Part shown: piece after piece, positions 48,109-57,098 of the stretch
Layout: every line of letters starts with the position of its first letter
How positions within the stretch are numbered: the stretch's first letter is position 1
NCBI GenBank assembly: GCA_035575715.1
Contig: DATLXN010000001.1
Location: 49,145 to 113,144 of the forward strand
Direction of reading: 5' to 3'
Length of the DNA: 64,000 nt
From: JACCSI01 sp035575715
GTDB lineage: Bacteria > Acidobacteriota > Vicinamibacteria > Vicinamibacterales > UBA2999
Program-made: the position numbers and the translations under genes
Notes under the pieces: model-generated
Told to the model about the DNA's origin: nothing
The model's input: the letters and a program-made list of their open reading frames with translations, nothing else
Databases searched by the model: none

Positions 48109-50976
48109 ATGAAGCGTTGGAGCGACACGGTATGGGCTCTGGCCGCTGTCTTGTTGTTGGTCTCGGCGCCCGCGTTCGCCCAGGGTGGCGGCGCGAGTTC
48201 GACCGGCAGTATCAGCGGCGATGTGAAAGACGCGCAGGGCGGTGTGCTGCCAAGCGTCACGGTGACGGCGAGCAGTCCGGCGCAGATCGGCGTGTTAACG
48301 GCGGTGACCAATGACGCAGGCATCTATCGATTCCCGTCAGTCCCACCCGGAGAATACAAACTCGCCTTCGAACTGGCCGGCTTCCAGAACCTGGTGCGCG
48401 ATGCGGTACGCATCACGCTTGGGTTCAATGCGCAAGTCAACGTGTCGCTGGGCGTCGCGACCTTGAACGAGACGGTCACGGTCAGCGGTGAATCGCCGGT
48501 GATCGACACCTCGGCGACCCGCGTGCAGACCAACTACGACCAGCAGGCGCTCGCTTCGATTCCCAACGCCCGCGATATGTGGTCGTTGCTCTCGACGACG
48601 CCGTCGGTGACGCTCAACCGCGTCGATGTCGGTGGCGCGACGATGGGGACGCAGACGACCTACTTCGCGTATGGCTACTCCGGGCAGAACCGTCCACTGA
48701 TCGAAGGCATCAACACCACGGAAGGCACGGCCGCTGCAGGGTTCTACCTCGATTACGGGTCGTTCGAAGAAGTGTTCATCGGCGCTGCGGCGAATTCTGC
48801 CGAGATGCCAAACCCCGGCGTGTTGACCCAGTTCGTCGGCAAGAGCGGCGGCAACACGCTTGGCATCAGCGCCTACTACGACTACGAGAATGGCGACATC
48901 CAGAGCCGCAACTTGTCGGCCGATCAGGTCACGCCGAGTGTCGGCGCAGTGATTCGTCCCGACGGCAATCGCCTCGCCGAATACAAGAACTTCAACCTTG
49001 GCGTCGGCGGTCCGCTGCTGCGCGACAAAGTGTGGGGTCACTTCTCGTATTTGAATCAACAGAATTCGGTCGCAGCGCCGCCCGCGGGATCGTTTCTCGA
49101 CGGGACGCCGTTTAACACCAAGCTGTTAAACTACACCGGCAAGGCGACCTATCAGATGAACCAGAACAACAAGTTCATCGGCTATCTGCAGCACGGCACC
49201 AAACAGCAGCCCAATCGCACCGACAGCAGCAATCGTCTCGGTGCGCCGGTGCATCTGACGGCGGATTCGACGACGCTGCAGGATTCACCGAGCTGGGTCT
49301 ATAAGGGTGAATGGAACGGCACGCTCGGCCAGAACATGTATGCCGAGTTCCGCGCCGGTCAGTTCGGCTACAACTTCGGCCTGAACAGCAACACCGACGC
49401 GACGCGCTACGAAGACCTCGCCACGAATCAGATTCAGGGCGGTGGCCGCCACTGGTTGAATAAGCGGCGCCGCAATCAGTACACCGGCGCGCTCAGCCTG
49501 TTCAAGGACAATTTTCTGGGCGGGTCGCACAACCTCAAGTTCGGCGGCGAGTTCCTCGACGAATCGGGCAACGTCATGTGGGAGCAGGGTTACGCGGACA
49601 GCGTGATTCACTTCACGAGCAACGGTGTGCCGAACTCGGTGCGGCTCTATAACAGCAGCACCAGCGCCCAGAACGGTCTGTACACGACCAGCGCTTTTGT
49701 CACGGACACCTGGTCGATTGATCGCCTGACGCTGAATGTCGGCGCGCGTTTCGATCGCTACCGCGTGTGGCTGCCGGCGCAGACCACGCCGGCGTCGCGC
49801 TTCAATCCAGTCGCGCGCAGCTACGACGAGGTCTCCGACGTCGTCACCTTCAACCACATCGTCCCGCGCATTGGGGCGACGTTCAACCTGACCGAAGACG
49901 CGCAGACGGTGATCAAGGGCAACTGGGGCCGCTTCTACTTCAACCCGGGCGTCAATCTCGCGGATGCGGTCAATCCCAACACCAGCGACCAATACGCCGA
50001 CTGGAACTGGGCCGACGCCAATGGCGATCGCGTCTACCAGAATGGCGAAGAGACGACGTTGATCACCCGCGTCGGCGGGTCGGCCGGCGCGGCGATCGAT
50101 CCCAACCTGAAGAACTCCTACGCCGACGAAACGTCGGTGTTCCTCGAACGCGCGTTGCGCGCCGACCTCGGCGTCCGTGCCGGGTTCGTTTACAAGACAG
50201 ACAACGATGGCTGGCAGCGTCTGAACGTCCTGCGCCCGATGAGCGAGTTCAACGTGCCCCTGACAATCATTGACCCGGGGCCGGACGGCAGCGCCGCGAC
50301 CACGGCCGATAACGGCGCGAGCATCCCCGGCTTTAACCTGAGCAACACCGGCCTCGGGTCGAGGCAGGTCACGCAGAACGTCGACGGCTATAAAGGCACC
50401 TACAAAACCTTCGAACTCTCGACCAACAAGCGCTACACACAGCGCTGGTCGTTGAACGCGTCGTTCTCCTACTCCTGGTCAGAGGAGTTCGGCAACATCT
50501 ACTTCAACAACCGCTTCGGCACGGCGGTTCCCGGCGGCGCGTTTTCGTTCTTCGGCAGTTACCCGACCAATCCGAACGAACAAACGCGCAACGAGTTCAC
50601 GATGTGGAATGCCAAGGTATCCGGCACGGCCGACGCCGGCTGGGGCCTGCGCGTCACGCCGGTGCTGAAGATGCAGAGCGGCGCGCCGTACGGCCGTTTC
50701 TTCGCGACAGCGCTCAATTACAACTCGTCGCAGATCATCCTCGCCGAACCGATCGGCACCCGCCGCCAGGAGACGGTGTCGGTGGTCGATGTCCGCCTCG
50801 AGAAGCAGCTGCGCTTCGCCGACAAGGCGCGGGTGGGCCTGTTCGTCGACGTGTTCAATGTGATGAACGCGAATACCGCCGTCAACATCAACTGGCGCTC
50901 GGGCGCGAACTTCGAGAAGGCGACGACGGTCCTCGGGCCGAGGATTGCGAAGTTCGGCGCGAAGTTCGACTGGTAG
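48109..50976 (+). CDS. TonB-dependent outer-membrane receptor with carboxypeptidase-regulatory domain
   Basis: 955 aa with a strong AGGAGG and signal peptide (MKRWSDTVWALAAVLLLVSA). Residues ~30-115 are an Ig-like CarboxypepD_reg domain (GSISGDVKDAQGGVLPSVTV, GIYRFPSVPPGEYKLAFE). A plug-like region follows (LNETVTVSGESPVIDTSATR, QALASIPNARDMWSLLS), then the barrel (strands rich in aromatic residues; ends FGAKFDW, an outer-membrane C-terminal pattern). This OmpA/TonB-dependent type is characteristic of Acidobacteriota and imports carbohydrate or other large ligands. No TonB-box or associated SusD gene is seen nearby. Confidence 0.93.
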   Translation: MKRWSDTVWALAAVLLLVSAPAFAQGGGASSTGSISGDVKDAQGGVLPSVTVTASSPAQIGVLTAVTNDAGIYRFPSVPPGEYKLAFELAGFQNLVRDAVRITLGFNAQVNVSLGVATLNETVTVSGESPVIDTSATRVQTNYDQQALASIPNARDMWSLLSTTPSVTLNRVDVGGATMGTQTTYFAYGYSGQNRPLIEGINTTEGTAAAGFYLDYGSFEEVFIGAAANSAEMPNPGVLTQFVGKSGGNTLGISAYYDYENGDIQSRNLSADQVTPSVGAVIRPDGNRLAEYKNFNLGVGGPLLRDKVWGHFSYLNQQNSVAAPPAGSFLDGTPFNTKLLNYTGKATYQMNQNNKFIGYLQHGTKQQPNRTDSSNRLGAPVHLTADSTTLQDSPSWVYKGEWNGTLGQNMYAEFRAGQFGYNFGLNSNTDATRYEDLATNQIQGGGRHWLNKRRRNQYTGALSLFKDNFLGGSHNLKFGGEFLDESGNVMWEQGYADSVIHFTSNGVPNSVRLYNSSTSAQNGLYTTSAFVTDTWSIDRLTLNVGARFDRYRVWLPAQTTPASRFNPVARSYDEVSDVVTFNHIVPRIGATFNLTEDAQTVIKGNWGRFYFNPGVNLADAVNPNTSDQYADWNWADANGDRVYQNGEETTLITRVGGSAGAAIDPNLKNSYADETSVFLERALRADLGVRAGFVYKTDNDGWQRLNVLRPMSEFNVPLTIIDPGPDGSAATTADNGASIPGFNLSNTGLGSRQVTQNVDGYKGTYKTFELSTNKRYTQRWSLNASFSYSWSEEFGNIYFNNRFGTAVPGGAFSFFGSYPTNPNEQTRNEFTMWNAKVSGTADAGWGLRVTPVLKMQSGAPYGRFFATALNYNSSQIILAEPIGTRRQETVSVVDVRLEKQLRFADKARVGLFVDVFNVMNANTAVNINWRSGANFEKATTVLGPRIAKFGAKFDW

Positions 50977-50986
50977 CACGGGTGGG

Positions 50987-51020
50987 ACCCTTCGGGTGGG
51001 ACCGGCCTTTCGGCCGGTCG
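50987..51020. repeat. GGGTGGGACCCTTC repeat
   Basis: GGGTGGGACCCTTCGGGT followed by GGGACCGGCCTTTCGGCC, a copy of the 15-bp family found in the coding region at 58112-58171. The 437-nt gap 50977-51413 also holds a terminator and an octamer array and no gene. Confidence 0.6.
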
Positions 51021-51022
51021 GG

Positions 51023-51061
51023 GCGGGACGCAGCAAAGGGCTGCGTCCCGCTCTGTTTTTT
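51023..51061 (+). terminator. Rho-independent terminator of the TonB receptor gene
   Basis: 12-bp stem GCGGGACGCAGC / GCTGCGTCCCGC with a 5-nt loop, then TCTGTTTTTT. Confidence 0.88.
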
Positions 51062-51346
51062 GGGCGATCCGAACGGGGAGCCCCCCTACCGGCGGCAAGG
51101 CGAGAGGCTCGGCGATCCGCGTGACGAAGCGCGCCGTCTCCCGTGACGGGTGTGACAGGCGAGGTAGATCTGCGGATAACAGCGTTGGACTAACAGGACA
51201 TCGCGATTACTGACCGCCATGCGCGAATGCTAGGTGGCATGCTGGTTCGTCAAAGCAAAGCAGTCTGCGCCGGCGCGAATGAATGCCGCCAGTTCTCTCT
51301 CACCGCGGCGATCCTTTGAGAATGGCCCTCGTTTCCCCTGCCCCCT

Positions 51347-51410
51347 ACCTGCCCACCTGCCCACTCGCCCACCTGCCTACCCGCCCACCTGCCCACCTGC
51401 CTACCCGCCC
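51347..51410. repeat. Octamer array ACCTGCCC x8
   Basis: Eight consecutive 8-mers (ACCTGCCC, ACTCGCCC, ACCTGCCT, ACCCGCCC types), ending 3 nt from the stop codon of the leftward response-regulator gene. Confidence 0.8.
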
Positions 51411-51413
51411 CTT

Positions 51414-52184
51414 CTAAAACCCTTTGCCCAGCCGTTCCTGCAACTTCTCACGGTAGCCGCGGCTCAGCGTCAGCCGCGTGGCATTCTGGAGCACCACCAC
51501 GTATTCGCCGTTGAACCAGGGTTGCAGCTCCTTGATCCGGTCGGTGTTGACGATGCGCGAGCGATGAATGCGAACGAAGCGGCGGGTATCAAGACGCGCC
51601 TCCATGTTATTCATGGTCTCGCGGAACAAGTGGGACTCCCCGCCCAGATGCAGCCGCACGTAATTACCGGCGGCTTCGATCCAGTCGATCTCTTCGGTGC
51701 GCAGAAAGAACACCCGTCCGCCCGATTTGACCACCATGCGGTCGAGGCGTTGTGGTTCGGGTTTGAGGTCCTGCACCAGCGCCAGCAGGCGGCGGCCGAG
51801 GTCACCGGCCCGGCGGCGCTCGAGGTGCTCACGCGCGTACTGCAAGGTCTGCTGAAATCGATCGCGGCCGAACGGTTTGAGCAGATAGTCGATGGCGTGC
51901 ACTTCGAACGCCTTCAACGCGTATTCGTCATACGCGGTGACCAGCACCACGGCAGGCATGCGTTCGGCGCCGACCTGCTCGATCACGCCAAAGCCGTCGC
52001 AGGCCGGCATTTGCACGTCGAGGAAGACCAGGTCCGGTGTGCTGGCCTGGATCGCGTCGATCGCCTGCTGCCCGTCGGCGCATTCGCCGATCACCTCGAT
52101 ATCTTTCTCCTGAGACAACAGCCCGACAATGCGCTCGCGCGCCACCGGCTCATCATCCACCACCATCGTTCGAATTTTGCTCAC
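51414..52184 (-). CDS. LytTR-family response regulator
   Basis: 256 aa. N-terminal receiver domain (MVVDDEPVARERIVG, DLVFLDVQMPACDGFG with phospho-acceptor Asp, VTAYDEYALKAF, YLLKPFGRDRF) and C-terminal LytTR DNA-binding domain (MVVKSGGRVFFLRTEEIDWI, YVRLHLGG, ETMNNMEARLDTRRFVRIHRS). Start GTG overlaps the kinase stop (GTGA). Cognate of the adjacent LytS-type kinase. Confidence 0.93.
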   Translation of the reverse strand: MSKIRTMVVDDEPVARERIVGLLSQEKDIEVIGECADGQQAIDAIQASTPDLVFLDVQMPACDGFGVIEQVGAERMPAVVLVTAYDEYALKAFEVHAIDYLLKPFGRDRFQQTLQYAREHLERRRAGDLGRRLLALVQDLKPEPQRLDRMVVKSGGRVFFLRTEEIDWIEAAGNYVRLHLGGESHLFRETMNNMEARLDTRRFVRIHRSRIVNTDRIKELQPWFNGEYVVVLQNATRLTLSRGYREKLQERLGKGF

Positions 52185-53467
52185 GCGACGTCCTCCTCAA
52201 CCTCGTCAGGCGCTCCTTGACTGCGGTCTGGGGCGATCTCGACGAGCGGAATTGCGATTAACACCAGTAGTCCGCCCGCCGGCGGCTGACGAAACTCGAA
52301 CCGGTGCGATGATCCATAGAGATGCTGCAGGCGCGCTCGTGTATTGGCGAGGCCCACACCGCGATTGAAGTCGGTCAACCGCGCCGCTGACAGCCCGCCG
52401 CCGTTGTCCTGCACCTCGAGCTCCAACAAACTGCCGGCGATGCGACTGCGAATCGCAATGGTGCCGGGCGTCGGCCGCGGCCCAATCCCGTGCTTGATAG
52501 CGTTTTCGACGAGCGGCTGCAGCATCAGGTTGGGCACCAGGGCGTCGAGCGTGTCCGAATGAATGTCGAATGCTACGGTCAGACGATCGCGGAAGCGGGT
52601 TTGTTCGATCTCGAGATATGACGACAGGAAATCGAGCTCCTGCTGGAGTGGCACTTCCTGCACGCCGACGTTGTGTAACGAGATGCGCAACAGGTCGCTG
52701 AGTTTGGCGATCATGTTGTCGGCGGCGTCGACGTTGCGGTGCATCAACGCCGAAATGGTATTCAGCGTGTTGAACAGGAAATGCGGCTGGAGCTGTCGTT
52801 GTAACGCTTGTAATTGCGCTTCGACCAGATGCGTTTCGAGCTGGCTTTCACGCAACGCGCGATCCCGCGCTTCGCTCTGGTAGCGCAAGGCGTGACTGAG
52901 ACCGACGATGGCCCAGTAGGTCATCATTTCCCAGTCGAAGTTGTTGAAGAACATCCGCTGCGCTTCGAGTTGCCATGAACGTTGCTCCTGTCCCACGACC
53001 CACACCACGGCGGTTTGCGAGGCGACCGTCAGCGCCACGTGCAACAGCGTTGCGACAAAAACGCCAGGAATATGAATGAGTGCGCGCACCCACCCGTCGC
53101 GTTCGAGCGGCGCCCACCGAGAGAGCCACAAGATCGCCGGTGTCAGGCAAGCCCACGAATACCAGTAACCCAGGTTGAGCGCGAGTAAGAACGGCAGCGA
53201 CGCGGGCCAATCGGTAAACGTCGAGACGTAATAGAAGGCCTGGAAGCCTGAAAAGAAACCCAGTGCAGTGGCCACGCCGAAGATCACCCGGGGCCGAACC
53301 AAACCGATGCGCGTGACCTGCCCGCTGTAGGCTTCGGCCACGCCGCCGTCGCCATCCGCGCGCCTGCGCAGACGTGTCGCAAAGCCGTCTGTGAATTTCC
53401 GCACTTGGTCCCAACATTCACCCCAGAGGTGGGGCGTTCGGGCGCAGCGATGCGAACCGGGTGCCAA
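52181..53467 (-). CDS. LytS/YehU-type sensor histidine kinase
   Basis: Up to 428 aa if the TTG at 53467 is used; the exact start is unsure, with an internal GTG at 53404 just before the first helix as an alternative. Membrane helices run from ~60 to 200 (RPRVIFGVATALGFFSGFQA). His_kinase domain: LQALQRQLQPHFLFNTLNTI (phospho-His), ending in an HATPase domain (MLQPLVENAIKHGIG, VQDNGGGL, GVGLANTRARL). Pairs with the LytTR regulator by gene overlap. Heptamer repeats lie at its 5' boundary. Confidence 0.9.
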   Translation of the reverse strand: MAPGSHRCARTPHLWGECWDQVRKFTDGFATRLRRRADGDGGVAEAYSGQVTRIGLVRPRVIFGVATALGFFSGFQAFYYVSTFTDWPASLPFLLALNLGYWYSWACLTPAILWLSRWAPLERDGWVRALIHIPGVFVATLLHVALTVASQTAVVWVVGQEQRSWQLEAQRMFFNNFDWEMMTYWAIVGLSHALRYQSEARDRALRESQLETHLVEAQLQALQRQLQPHFLFNTLNTISALMHRNVDAADNMIAKLSDLLRISLHNVGVQEVPLQQELDFLSSYLEIEQTRFRDRLTVAFDIHSDTLDALVPNLMLQPLVENAIKHGIGPRPTPGTIAIRSRIAGSLLELEVQDNGGGLSAARLTDFNRGVGLANTRARLQHLYGSSHRFEFRQPPAGGLLVLIAIPLVEIAPDRSQGAPDEVEEDVA

Positions 53468-53472
53468 ATCGA

Positions 53473-53514
53473 AGTGCTGGGTGCTAGGTGCTAAGTGCTA
53501 AGTGCTAAGTGCTG
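53473..53514. repeat. Heptamer array AGTGCTA (six units)
   Basis: AGTGCTG, GGTGCTA, GGTGCTA, AGTGCTA, AGTGCTA, AGTGCTG, upstream of the leftward kinase gene and downstream of glgB. A related AAGTGCC stretch follows to 53540. Confidence 0.8.
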
Positions 53515-53610
53515 GTCCCAAGTGCCACATGCCAAGTGGCGCCGTGCCGGTCTGAGTCAGGAATGCGCGATTGCGCGAATCAGCCTTTCGAAATCGGACA
53601 CCCAGCTAGT

Positions 53611-55845
53611 TCAAGCGGGTGGATCGTGATCCAATGCGAGGGCCTTGAGCAGCAGGAATCCGAGCGGCGGGACTGTCAACGACAGCGAGTGTGCCTGGCC
53701 GTGGGACGGGACCTCGGTGGCGATGACGCGCCCGGTGTTGCCGACGTTGCCGCCGCCATAAATGTCGGCGTCGCTATTGAGCACTTCGACATATTCCCCG
53801 CCGCGCGGCACACCGATGCGATAGTCCTGCCGCGCCAGCGGTGTGAAGTTGACCAGCATCACCGTCATGTCTTGCGGCGAGCGGGCGCGCCGGATGAACG
53901 AAATCACGCTGTTCTCGTGATCGTTGCAATCAATCCACAAAAAGCCGGCGCCGTCGAAATCAACCTCGTACAATGACGGCTCAGCGGCGTAGCTGCGATT
54001 GAGGTCGCGGACCCAGCGTTGCATGCCGGCATGCAGCGGCTCGGCGAGCGCTTCCCAGTCCAACTGGCCGTCGTGATTCCATTCGCGCCATTGCCCGAGT
54101 TCGTCGCCCATGAACATTAATTTCTTCCCCGGGTGCGTGAACATGTAGCCGTACAGCGCGCGCATCGTCGCGTGCTTCTGCCAGGCGCCGCCGGGCACCT
54201 TGTCGACCATCGATCGCTTGCCGTGCACGACCTCGTCGTGCGAGAACGGCAGAATGAAATTCTCACTGAAGGCGTAGAGCATCGAAAAGGTGATCTTGCC
54301 GTGATGATATTTCCGGTAGACCGCATCCTCGGTGACGTAACTGAGCATGTCGTGCATCCAGCCCATGTTCCATTTGTAAGTGAATCCCAGGCCGCCAAGA
54401 TGCACCGGTCGCGTCACACCGGGCCACGACGTGGACTCTTCGGCGATCACCGGGACGTCGGGGTGTTCGGCGCCGACCAGACGATTGAGCTCCTGCAGGA
54501 AGGAGATCGCTTCGAGATTCTCACGACCACCGTAGTGGTTCGGCACCCACTGCCCCGCCTGCCGCGAGTAATCGAGATAGAGCATTGATGCGACGGCGTC
54601 GACCCGCAGCCCGTCAAGGTGAAAGTGTTCGATCCAGTACAACGCGTTACTGAGCAGAAAGGAACGGACTTCGGGACGGCCGTAATTGAAAATCAGCGTG
54701 CCCCAATCCTGGTGCTCGCCTTGACGAGGATCGGCGTGCTCATACAACGCCGTGCCATCGAATTGCGCCAGGCCGTGCAGGTCCTTGGGGAAATGGCCCG
54801 GCACCCAGTCGAGGATCACGCCGACCCCGGCGCGGTGGAACGCGTCGACGAGGCACTTGAAATCGTCGGGGGTGCCAAACCGGCTGGTTGGCGCAAAAAA
54901 TCCGATGACCTGGTAGCCCCACGATCCGGCAAAGGGATGTTCCATCACCGGCAGCAGTTCCACGTGGGTGTAGCCCATCTCGCGCACATAGGGCACCAGC
55001 GTCTCGGCCAGCTCGCGATAGGACAGCGCGTTACCGGCGTCGTCACGGCGCCAGCTACCTAAGTGCACTTCATAGACTGACATCGGCGCGCGAAACCACA
55101 TCTCGCGCGCTCGGCGCTGGGCCATCCAGTCGCCGTCCTCCCATTGATAGTCGTTGCCCTTCCAGACGATCGAGGCGGTACGCGGCGGTGTCTCGAAGTA
55201 GCGGCCACACGGATCGGCCTTGAGCACCAGTTGATGGTTCGAGCCCATGACCTCGAACTTGTATCGGTCGCCGGCGTCGAGGTCGGGGATAAAAATTTCC
55301 CACAGGCCCGAGTCGACCAGCGCGCGCATTGGGTGGACCCGACCGTCCCAGCCGTTGAAGTCGCCGACCACGCTGACACGTCGCGCGTTGGGCGCCCACA
55401 CGGCGAAGTGGACGCCGGCATGAATACCGTGGACCATCACCCGGGCCCCGAGCCGATCAAAGGCCCGCACATGCGTGCCTTCGCGGAACAGGTGCTGATC
55501 GAAATCGGTCAGCACCGGGCCGTAGCGATAGGGATCGTCGAGGGTCGCGGTGGTGCTGTCGCTCCGGGTGATCTGCAGTCGGTAATCGAGCGCCGCGCGC
55601 GTCGCGCCCGGAAGAAACGCTTCGAACACTCCCTCAGGGTGAACTTGCGTCATCGGCACGACGTTGTCGTCCAGCAGATGGTGCACAGCCATTCCCGTGA
55701 CGGAAGGGCGGAAGGCGCGAATGACGACGCCCGCCTGGCCGGCGAGTTCGGCTTCGTGGGGCCCGAGAACCGCAAACGGGTCGGCATGCAGCCCGCGTGC
55801 AAGCAGCTCACTGGCTCCAGCGTCGAGCATGGCGGGCGAGGACAT
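53611..55845 (-). CDS. glgB: 1,4-alpha-glucan branching enzyme
   Basis: 744 aa, GH13 subfamily 9 form with N-terminal domain, CBM48 (GIHAGVHFAVWAPNARRVSV) and catalytic barrel. Catalytic residues: nucleophile near Asp416 in LDGLRVDAVASMLYLDY, acid Glu in IAEESTSWPGV and transition-state Asp in PFSHDEVVHGK. Transfers alpha-1,4 chains to alpha-1,6 branches in glycogen. A TACAAT box 6 nt upstream of the ATG supports the start and a leaderless mRNA. Confidence 0.95.
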   Translation of the reverse strand: MSSPAMLDAGASELLARGLHADPFAVLGPHEAELAGQAGVVIRAFRPSVTGMAVHHLLDDNVVPMTQVHPEGVFEAFLPGATRAALDYRLQITRSDSTTATLDDPYRYGPVLTDFDQHLFREGTHVRAFDRLGARVMVHGIHAGVHFAVWAPNARRVSVVGDFNGWDGRVHPMRALVDSGLWEIFIPDLDAGDRYKFEVMGSNHQLVLKADPCGRYFETPPRTASIVWKGNDYQWEDGDWMAQRRAREMWFRAPMSVYEVHLGSWRRDDAGNALSYRELAETLVPYVREMGYTHVELLPVMEHPFAGSWGYQVIGFFAPTSRFGTPDDFKCLVDAFHRAGVGVILDWVPGHFPKDLHGLAQFDGTALYEHADPRQGEHQDWGTLIFNYGRPEVRSFLLSNALYWIEHFHLDGLRVDAVASMLYLDYSRQAGQWVPNHYGGRENLEAISFLQELNRLVGAEHPDVPVIAEESTSWPGVTRPVHLGGLGFTYKWNMGWMHDMLSYVTEDAVYRKYHHGKITFSMLYAFSENFILPFSHDEVVHGKRSMVDKVPGGAWQKHATMRALYGYMFTHPGKKLMFMGDELGQWREWNHDGQLDWEALAEPLHAGMQRWVRDLNRSYAAEPSLYEVDFDGAGFLWIDCNDHENSVISFIRRARSPQDMTVMLVNFTPLARQDYRIGVPRGGEYVEVLNSDADIYGGGNVGNTGRVIATEVPSHGQAHSLSLTVPPLGFLLLKALALDHDPPA

Positions 55846-55851
55846 CGGGCG

Positions 55852-55857
55852 ATTGTA
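55852..55857 (-). promoter_or_regulatory. TACAAT -10 box, leaderless start of glgB
   Basis: Read leftward, TACAAT is followed by 6 nt (CGCCCG) and the ATG at 55845. Confidence 0.5.
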
Positions 55858-55907
55858 GCGAACCCGCGCGGACCAGCTTGTCGCCCGCGTGGTGGATTAA
55901 TCTTGAC

Positions 55908-55935
55908 TGATCCCTGATCCCTGATCCCTGATCCC
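55908..55935. repeat. Heptamer array TGATCCC x4 before a start codon
   Basis: Four exact units, ending 5 nt before the ATG at 55941. Same sequence as 46841-46868. No Shine-Dalgarno sequence is present for the downstream gene. Confidence 0.8.
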
Positions 55936-55940
55936 TATAT

Positions 55941-56453
55941 ATGTCAACGTTTGCCAAGTTCAGCACTAGCGAGGGCGACTTCACTGTTCGCCTGTTCGAC
56001 GACAAAGCGCCAAAGACCGTCGCCAACTTCACCGACCTTGCCGAAGGCAAGAAGGAGTGGACCGATCCGAAGAGCCGCCAGAAGGTCTCCAAGCCGTTTT
56101 ATGACGGCCTGATCTTCCACCGGGTCATCGACGGCTTCATGCTCCAGGGCGGGTGCCCGATGGGTAACGGCATGGGCGACCCCGGCTATAAGTTTGCCGA
56201 CGAGTTTGGCCCTGGCCTGCGCCACGATAAGCCCGGGATGTTGTCGATGGCCAATTCCGGACCGAACACCAACGGGAGCCAGTTCTTCGTGACGCTGGCT
56301 GCGACGCCGTGGCTCGACAATAAACACGCCATCTTTGGCGAGGTTGTTGAAGGGCTGGATATTGTTCAGAAGATCGGAAAATTAAAAACTGGTCCCAACG
56401 ATCGCCCCGCCAAGGACGTCACGATTAGTTCGGTAAAAATCGAACGAAACTAA
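55941..56453 (+). CDS. Cyclophilin-type peptidyl-prolyl cis-trans isomerase
   Basis: 170 aa, cytoplasmic type (no signal). Typical cyclophilin residues: FDDKAPKTVANFTDLAEG, YDGLIFHRVIDGFMLQGGCP (catalytic Arg region), MLSMANSGPNTNGSQFFVTL and WLDNKHAIFGEVVEGLDIV. Catalyses proline isomerisation in folding. The ATG lies directly after a TGATCCC array with no visible ribosome site. Confidence 0.92.
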   Translation: MSTFAKFSTSEGDFTVRLFDDKAPKTVANFTDLAEGKKEWTDPKSRQKVSKPFYDGLIFHRVIDGFMLQGGCPMGNGMGDPGYKFADEFGPGLRHDKPGMLSMANSGPNTNGSQFFVTLAATPWLDNKHAIFGEVVEGLDIVQKIGKLKTGPNDRPAKDVTISSVKIERN

Positions 56454-56524
56454 TCATCTGGCGATCGCGGCGGCAGGCAACTTTCGTTTCCTTCGTGGGC
56501 AATTTGCCCCCGGGCCGGCCGGGC

Positions 56525-56530
56525 TACAAT
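56525..56530 (+). promoter_or_regulatory. TACAAT -10 box, leaderless start of ECF sigma gene
   Basis: TACAAT ends 7 nt before the TTG at 56538, matching the leaderless pattern and supporting the TTG. Confidence 0.5.
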
Positions 56531-56537
56531 CTGCGCG

Positions 56538-57098
56538 TTGGAGCCAACCGCACAATTACTCGCGCGCGCCGCGACTGGTGACGACACCGCCGTCTCCAAG
56601 CTGATGCCGCTGGTCTATGACGAACTGCGGCGCCTGGCCGCGTCGTACCTGCGTCGCGAGAAGCCCGGACAGACCCTGCAGGCGACGGCCCTGGTCAACG
56701 AAGCGTATATCCGCCTGATCGGTGAGAAGGCGCACAACTGGCAAAATCGCACGCACTTTCTCGCCATCGCAGCGCTGTCGATGCGGCAGATTCTGGTCCA
56801 GCGCGCACGCGCTCGAAATGCCGCAAAACGCGGCGGCGATCCGGAGCGGATCATCATCGACCAACAGCTCCTGCCGGCAGCGGCGCCGAGCCATGACGAA
56901 ATCGATCTCGTGGCGCTCGATGCCGCACTCGATCGGCTGGCGGCGATCAACGAGCGGCACGCCAAGGTGGTGGAGCTGCGCTACTTCGGCGGGCTGGGTG
57001 TGGAAGAGACCGCCGAAGCGCTCAGCATTTCGCCGGCAACGGTCAAACGCGACTGGACCCTGGCCCGCGCCTGGCTGAAGCGCGAGCTGGCCGGGTGA
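56538..57098 (+). CDS. ECF-type sigma factor (TIGR02999-like)
   Basis: 186 aa, start TTG. Sigma region 2 (LMPLVYDELRRLAASYLRRE) and region 4 (ERHAKVVELRYFGGLGVEE, ISPATVKRDWTLARAWLKRE) are clear, with the long, basic RQILVQRARARNAAKRGG linker. The stop TGA is in a GTGA overlap with the following kinase gene. Sigma-kinase pairing of this kind is a hallmark of Acidobacteriota and Planctomycetota, where the kinase may regulate the sigma factor. Confidence 0.9.
   Translation: MEPTAQLLARAATGDDTAVSKLMPLVYDELRRLAASYLRREKPGQTLQATALVNEAYIRLIGEKAHNWQNRTHFLAIAALSMRQILVQRARARNAAKRGGDPERIIIDQQLLPAAAPSHDEIDLVALDAALDRLAAINERHAKVVELRYFGGLGVEETAEALSISPATVKRDWTLARAWLKRELAG

Noticed and set aside
47796..48323. 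175-aa leftward frame over the TonB leader region
   Set aside because: It lies over the TonB receptor start and the heptamer array; no recognisable protein pattern.
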